Shown one piece after another: positions 14,836 to 17,537 of a stretch of 17,537 nt of DNA. The stretch covers positions 1 through 17,537 of the forward strand of contig JABXGV010000040.1 of assembly GCA_016550485.1 (NCBI GenBank), in the 5' to 3' direction. A program made the translations under genes and the position numbers. How positions within the stretch are numbered: position 1 is the stretch's first letter; every line of letters begins with the position of its first letter. The DNA is from an archaeon (GTDB taxonomy: Archaea > Asgardarchaeota > Hermodarchaeia > Hermodarchaeales > Hermodarchaeaceae). The notes below the pieces were generated by a model. The model did not search any database. It worked only from the letters and a program-made list of their open reading frames with translations, and was not told where the DNA came from.

Positions 14836-15024
14836 CAGTGATCCATCCTTTTCATTTTACGCGCTGGAAACGAACTAGCCCTATTTGTACAGAACCTCCC
14901 TAAAAATCCACAGAATCTCTAGATTACAAAGTAGTACTCCTCGGAGGCTTCAACAAACAAGGCACCAGCTTCATTCTACTCTCTCTTGCATAAACTGAAG
15001 ACAGTAATCGTGTATCTAGACGAG

Positions 15025-15079
15025 TGGGATTTGAAAGTGCATCTGTGGTTAAAGCACACCATTTACAATGTTAATCCCA
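15025..15079. repeat. Nested inverted repeat upstream of the PAS-sensor gene
   Basis: Outer arms TGGGATT (15025-15031) and AATCCCA (15073-15079) are perfect 7-base complements 41 bases apart; inside them GTGC (15037-15040) pairs with GCAC (15054-15057). The arrangement could be a regulator site pair or an RNA stem with an internal hairpin. It lies well upstream of the presumed sensor promoter. Confidence 0.35.
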
Positions 15080-15197
15080 TTTCTCTGTTTCACTTGCCCT
15101 ATCGGGAAACATAGAAAAGCGTATTTTGGTAGAATATTATGCAGATGCTGAGGACTGAGGTGAGGATAGACGCCACAGTTCATCAGCTTTGTCTATG

Positions 15198-15203
15198 GGT
15201 GAT
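15198..15203 (+). promoter_or_regulatory. Ribosome binding site deciding the PAS-sensor start
   Basis: GGTGAT lies 6 nt before ATG 15210. An in-frame ATG at 15195 and TTG at 15189 have no such motif. The nearest upstream in-frame stop is at 15156-15158. Confidence 0.5.
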
Positions 15204-15209
15204 GATTCT

Positions 15210-17537
15210 ATGCCTCCTTCTAAGCACCACACATCTTCAGGTTCTGTCTCTGGGTTGACAGAGAGCATGGCTGCGCAGCAGTTTGCTGTCGTTTCGGAAA
15301 TGCCCTATGTGGTTGTTGTCAGCGTCAACCGGAGGGGCCGAATCACTTTCTTCAGCCGTGGCGCAGAGCGTATTACTGGTTACACTCATGACGAGTTAGC
15401 TAGGAAGTCTTTCGTTGCACACCTAATTCCTCCAGAACAGCATCAACTGGTTCGTGGGCACATACAAGAGGTGGTCACCGGCACCTCTGTGGAGTTTGTG
15501 AGCCACCTACTCACGAAAACCGGAAAGATGCAAACCATCAAATGGACAGGCAGCCCACGAACTGATGCGGAAGGAACAGTGCGGGGTGTGCTTATTGTCG
15601 GCGTAGATGTCACCGAGCTTGCAGATTTGGACAGCCTCCTCACTGAACAAAAACGAACAGAGCAGGCACTCAGAGACGCCGAGGCCAGATGGCGGTCACT
15701 AGTCGAACACGCACCCGACCTTATTCTCTTGGTTAATCGTAGGGGAACCATCCAGTTCATTAACCGTGTAATATCTAACCGCCCCCTTACTCAAGTGATT
15801 GGAGAACCAGTCTACAAGTTCGTAGACGCCGAATATCAGGAGGTTATAATGAAAACAATCGAACGCGTCTTCGAGACAGGAGAGCCTGGCAGCTTTGAGG
15901 TTGTGGGAGTGGATTCTGATGGAGCAGAGGCTTGGTATCACACACGGGTTGGCCCGGTTATTCAGCAGGGACAGGTTATTGCAGCAATCTTGTTAGCAAG
16001 AGATGATACGGCGCGGCTGCAGGCGGAGCGTGCCCTCCAAGAATCTGAGAAAAAATATCGTGTTCTAGTTGAGCACGCGTTGCATGGAGTTGTCATTATA
16101 AGGGGAGAGCCCGGTAGAGCGCAAGTAGTGTTTGCGAACCCCGCGATGAGCCGAATCTCAGGATATACCCTAGAAGAGCTTATGCAATTTTCAAGTGATG
16201 AACTGCTAGCCACGGTTAACTTAGAGGACCGACAGCTCTTCGCGCAGGTGTTCTGGCAGCAGACCGGTGACCAGCAAGGCCCCTCCAAAGGCGAGTTAAG
16301 GGCCACTCACAAGGATGGGAGAACGGTCTGGGTAGAGGTTACTGCATCACCCATCGAGTGGTTAGGAGAGCCAGCGTTTCTGATAGGCTTTGTAGATATT
16401 AGCGAGCGGAAAAAAGCAGAGCAGGAACTCCTAGAAAGCCAGGAATTCACCTCTACAATACTGGATTACACACCTAATCCGATCTTGGTGGTAAATGCTG
16501 ACACTTCGATCCGTTACGTCAACAGCGCTTTCACAGAAGTGACAGAGTTTGCTGCAGATGAAGTTGTTGGATTGAAGCCGCCCTTCCCCTATTGGATTAT
16601 GGATACCGACCAAGATATTGCGGACGCATTTTCTGCTGCTATGGACGTTGGCTACAAGGGGAGAGAAGTGCAGATTCGAACGAAGAGCGGCGAATACCGT
16701 TGGGTGCGTATTTCCTCGACCCCAGTCATTAGTAGTGGCGAATTGAAGTACTACATATCTACGTGGACAGACATTACAGAAGGTAAGGCCGCGGAACAGG
16801 CTCTACGAGAAAGTGAGGCTGCGCTCCACGAGTCAGAGGCGAAATATCGCGCCCTTGTGGAGGGGGCTCCTGTGGGAATTTTAATCCGCCAAGGTGATTC
16901 CTTAGTTTTTGCTAATGAAGCCGCCGCATCCATACACGGACGGAGTGTCGAGGAGCTGCTATCACTTCCATTCGACGAGTTACTAGAGACTGTACATCCC
17001 GAAGACCGAGAAATAGCAATACAACGACATGCAGACCGGATGGCAGGTAAACCTGTACCGACTCGATACGAATCACGTATCGTACAGAAGGATGGAAGCG
17101 TACGGTGGTTAGAGGCATTTGCCTCTCGGATTGAGTACAAGGGTACGCCAGCAACTCAGTTTATGTCAATAGATATTACTGAGCGTAAACAAACCGAGGC
17201 AGCACTCCGTGACTCGGAGGCTCGATACCGCAGCCTATTTGACAGTGTACCTATCGGTCTTTACCGTTCGACACCAGAGGGGTTGATTCTCGATGGCAAT
17301 CCCGCCATGGTAGAAATGCTAGGATATCCCGACCGTGACACCTTACTCACCATAAATGCCTCTGATCTCTACGTGAATAAGGCTGTTCGAGATCAGTGGC
17401 AAAGAGAACTCGAAGAGAAAGGGGTGCTACGTGATTTTGAGATGCAGCTATCTCGATTCGATGGTCAACAAATCTGGGTGTTCGACAATTCACGCGTCAT
17501 CCGTGATTCAGATGGAACCATACTTTACTATGAAGGA
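15210..17537 (+). CDS. Multi-PAS sensor protein, 3' end outside the window
   Basis: A cytoplasmic sensory protein of at least 776 residues, open to the right edge with no stop. Six PAS domains follow one another, beginning near residues 20, 154, 277, 408, 541 and 668, each about 115-130 residues. Five of the junctions carry the usual PAC-to-linker motif or a variant: VDVTELADL, RDDTARLQAE, FVDISERKKAEQEL, WTDITEGKAAEQAL and SIDITERKQTEAAL. The next repeat then opens with a short coiled-coil such as ESEKKYRVLVEHA, ESEAKYRALVEGAP or DSEARYRSLFDSVP. The fifth junction has a duplicated heptad-like stretch (RESEAA/HESEAK). No transmembrane helix or signal peptide is seen. Ligands cannot be read from sequence. 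In archaea and bacteria such arrays usually end in a histidine kinase; that part would lie beyond the window, so the output is unproven. It is transcribed divergently from leuB. Confidence 0.88.
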   Translation, partial: MPPSKHHTSSGSVSGLTESMAAQQFAVVSEMPYVVVVSVNRRGRITFFSRGAERITGYTHDELARKSFVAHLIPPEQHQLVRGHIQEVVTGTSVEFVSHLLTKTGKMQTIKWTGSPRTDAEGTVRGVLIVGVDVTELADLDSLLTEQKRTEQALRDAEARWRSLVEHAPDLILLVNRRGTIQFINRVISNRPLTQVIGEPVYKFVDAEYQEVIMKTIERVFETGEPGSFEVVGVDSDGAEAWYHTRVGPVIQQGQVIAAILLARDDTARLQAERALQESEKKYRVLVEHALHGVVIIRGEPGRAQVVFANPAMSRISGYTLEELMQFSSDELLATVNLEDRQLFAQVFWQQTGDQQGPSKGELRATHKDGRTVWVEVTASPIEWLGEPAFLIGFVDISERKKAEQELLESQEFTSTILDYTPNPILVVNADTSIRYVNSAFTEVTEFAADEVVGLKPPFPYWIMDTDQDIADAFSAAMDVGYKGREVQIRTKSGEYRWVRISSTPVISSGELKYYISTWTDITEGKAAEQALRESEAALHESEAKYRALVEGAPVGILIRQGDSLVFANEAAASIHGRSVEELLSLPFDELLETVHPEDREIAIQRHADRMAGKPVPTRYESRIVQKDGSVRWLEAFASRIEYKGTPATQFMSIDITERKQTEAALRDSEARYRSLFDSVPIGLYRSTPEGLILDGNPAMVEMLGYPDRDTLLTINASDLYVNKAVRDQWQRELEEKGVLRDFEMQLSRFDGQQIWVFDNSRVIRDSDGTILYYEG

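Larger units (their letters stand above)
14836..15209. other. Intergenic region between divergent leuB and PAS-sensor genes
   Basis: These 374 bases hold no gene I can support and should contain both promoters. On the leuB side there is an inverted repeat AATCT-CT-AGATT (14914-14925), about 80 bases before the start, and CCTC-G-GAGG (14939-14947); either could be an operator. ATTTTTAG (complement of 14900-14907) is a poor TATA candidate. On the sensor side GAATATTATG (15132-15141) is A/T-rich and could be a TATA element, giving a leader of roughly 45 bases. A larger nested inverted repeat is listed separately. Confidence 0.5.

Noticed and set aside
15139..15258. 39-residue open frame overlapping the PAS-sensor start
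   Set aside because: It ends inside the sensor coding region out of frame and has no family resemblance; the GAGGTG near 15157 is not followed by a suitable start codon.
15443..17154. Several minus-strand frames of 60-129 residues under the PAS sensor
   Set aside because: All are antisense to well-conserved PAS repeats; Ser/Arg-rich composition is typical of shadows.

Overview
The window is most likely from an archaeon. The evidence is indirect: an archaeal-type split isopropylmalate isomerase (separate large and small subunits), Shine-Dalgarno motifs of the GAGGTG/GGTGAT type placed 6 nt before several starts (matching the archaeal 16S 3' tail, though bacteria share much of it), one good BRE/TATA-like promoter, no recognisable sigma-70 promoters, and long multi-PAS sensor and beta-propeller membrane proteins. 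Base composition is near 50% GC. There is no rRNA or tRNA to place it further. A mesophilic lineage, for example of Asgard or related type, is a low-confidence guess.

Layout. (1) 1-1414: 3' part of a divergent ATP-type phosphoenolpyruvate carboxykinase, cut by the left edge. (2) 1469-2707: a membrane-anchored beta-propeller protein of unknown role. (3) 2767-3597: an alpha/beta hydrolase with its own promoter-like sequence. (4) 3781-11033, all on +: the complete nucleotide excision repair set uvrB, uvrA, uvrC, with a tiny CxxCxGxG zinc-ribbon gene between uvrB and uvrA. (5) 11105-14835, all on -: a leucine-type operon read leuB, leuC, leuD, then a YhhN/TMEM86 membrane protein. (6) 14836-15209: a 374-base gap between divergent genes, with inverted repeats. 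(7) 15210-17537: the 5' part of a large sensor with six PAS domains, running off the right edge.

How the genes work together. UvrA and UvrB find and verify bulky DNA damage and UvrC cuts on both sides; all three proteins keep their motifs and metal-binding cysteines, so the pathway looks functional. The tightly spaced leuBCD genes encode isomerisation and oxidative decarboxylation of isopropylmalate or a homologous 2-hydroxy acid. The first enzyme (isopropylmalate synthase) is not in the window. Two active-site details leave substrate and cofactor open: a HLTS tetrapeptide in the LeuD specificity loop, and Arg-His in place of the NAD-binding Asp-Ile in LeuB.

No CRISPR array, insertion sequence, prophage or tRNA was seen. 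The items most worth following are the small zinc-ribbon gene inside the uvr cluster and the LeuB/LeuD specificity residues. I did not find clear evidence of an entirely new multi-gene system.
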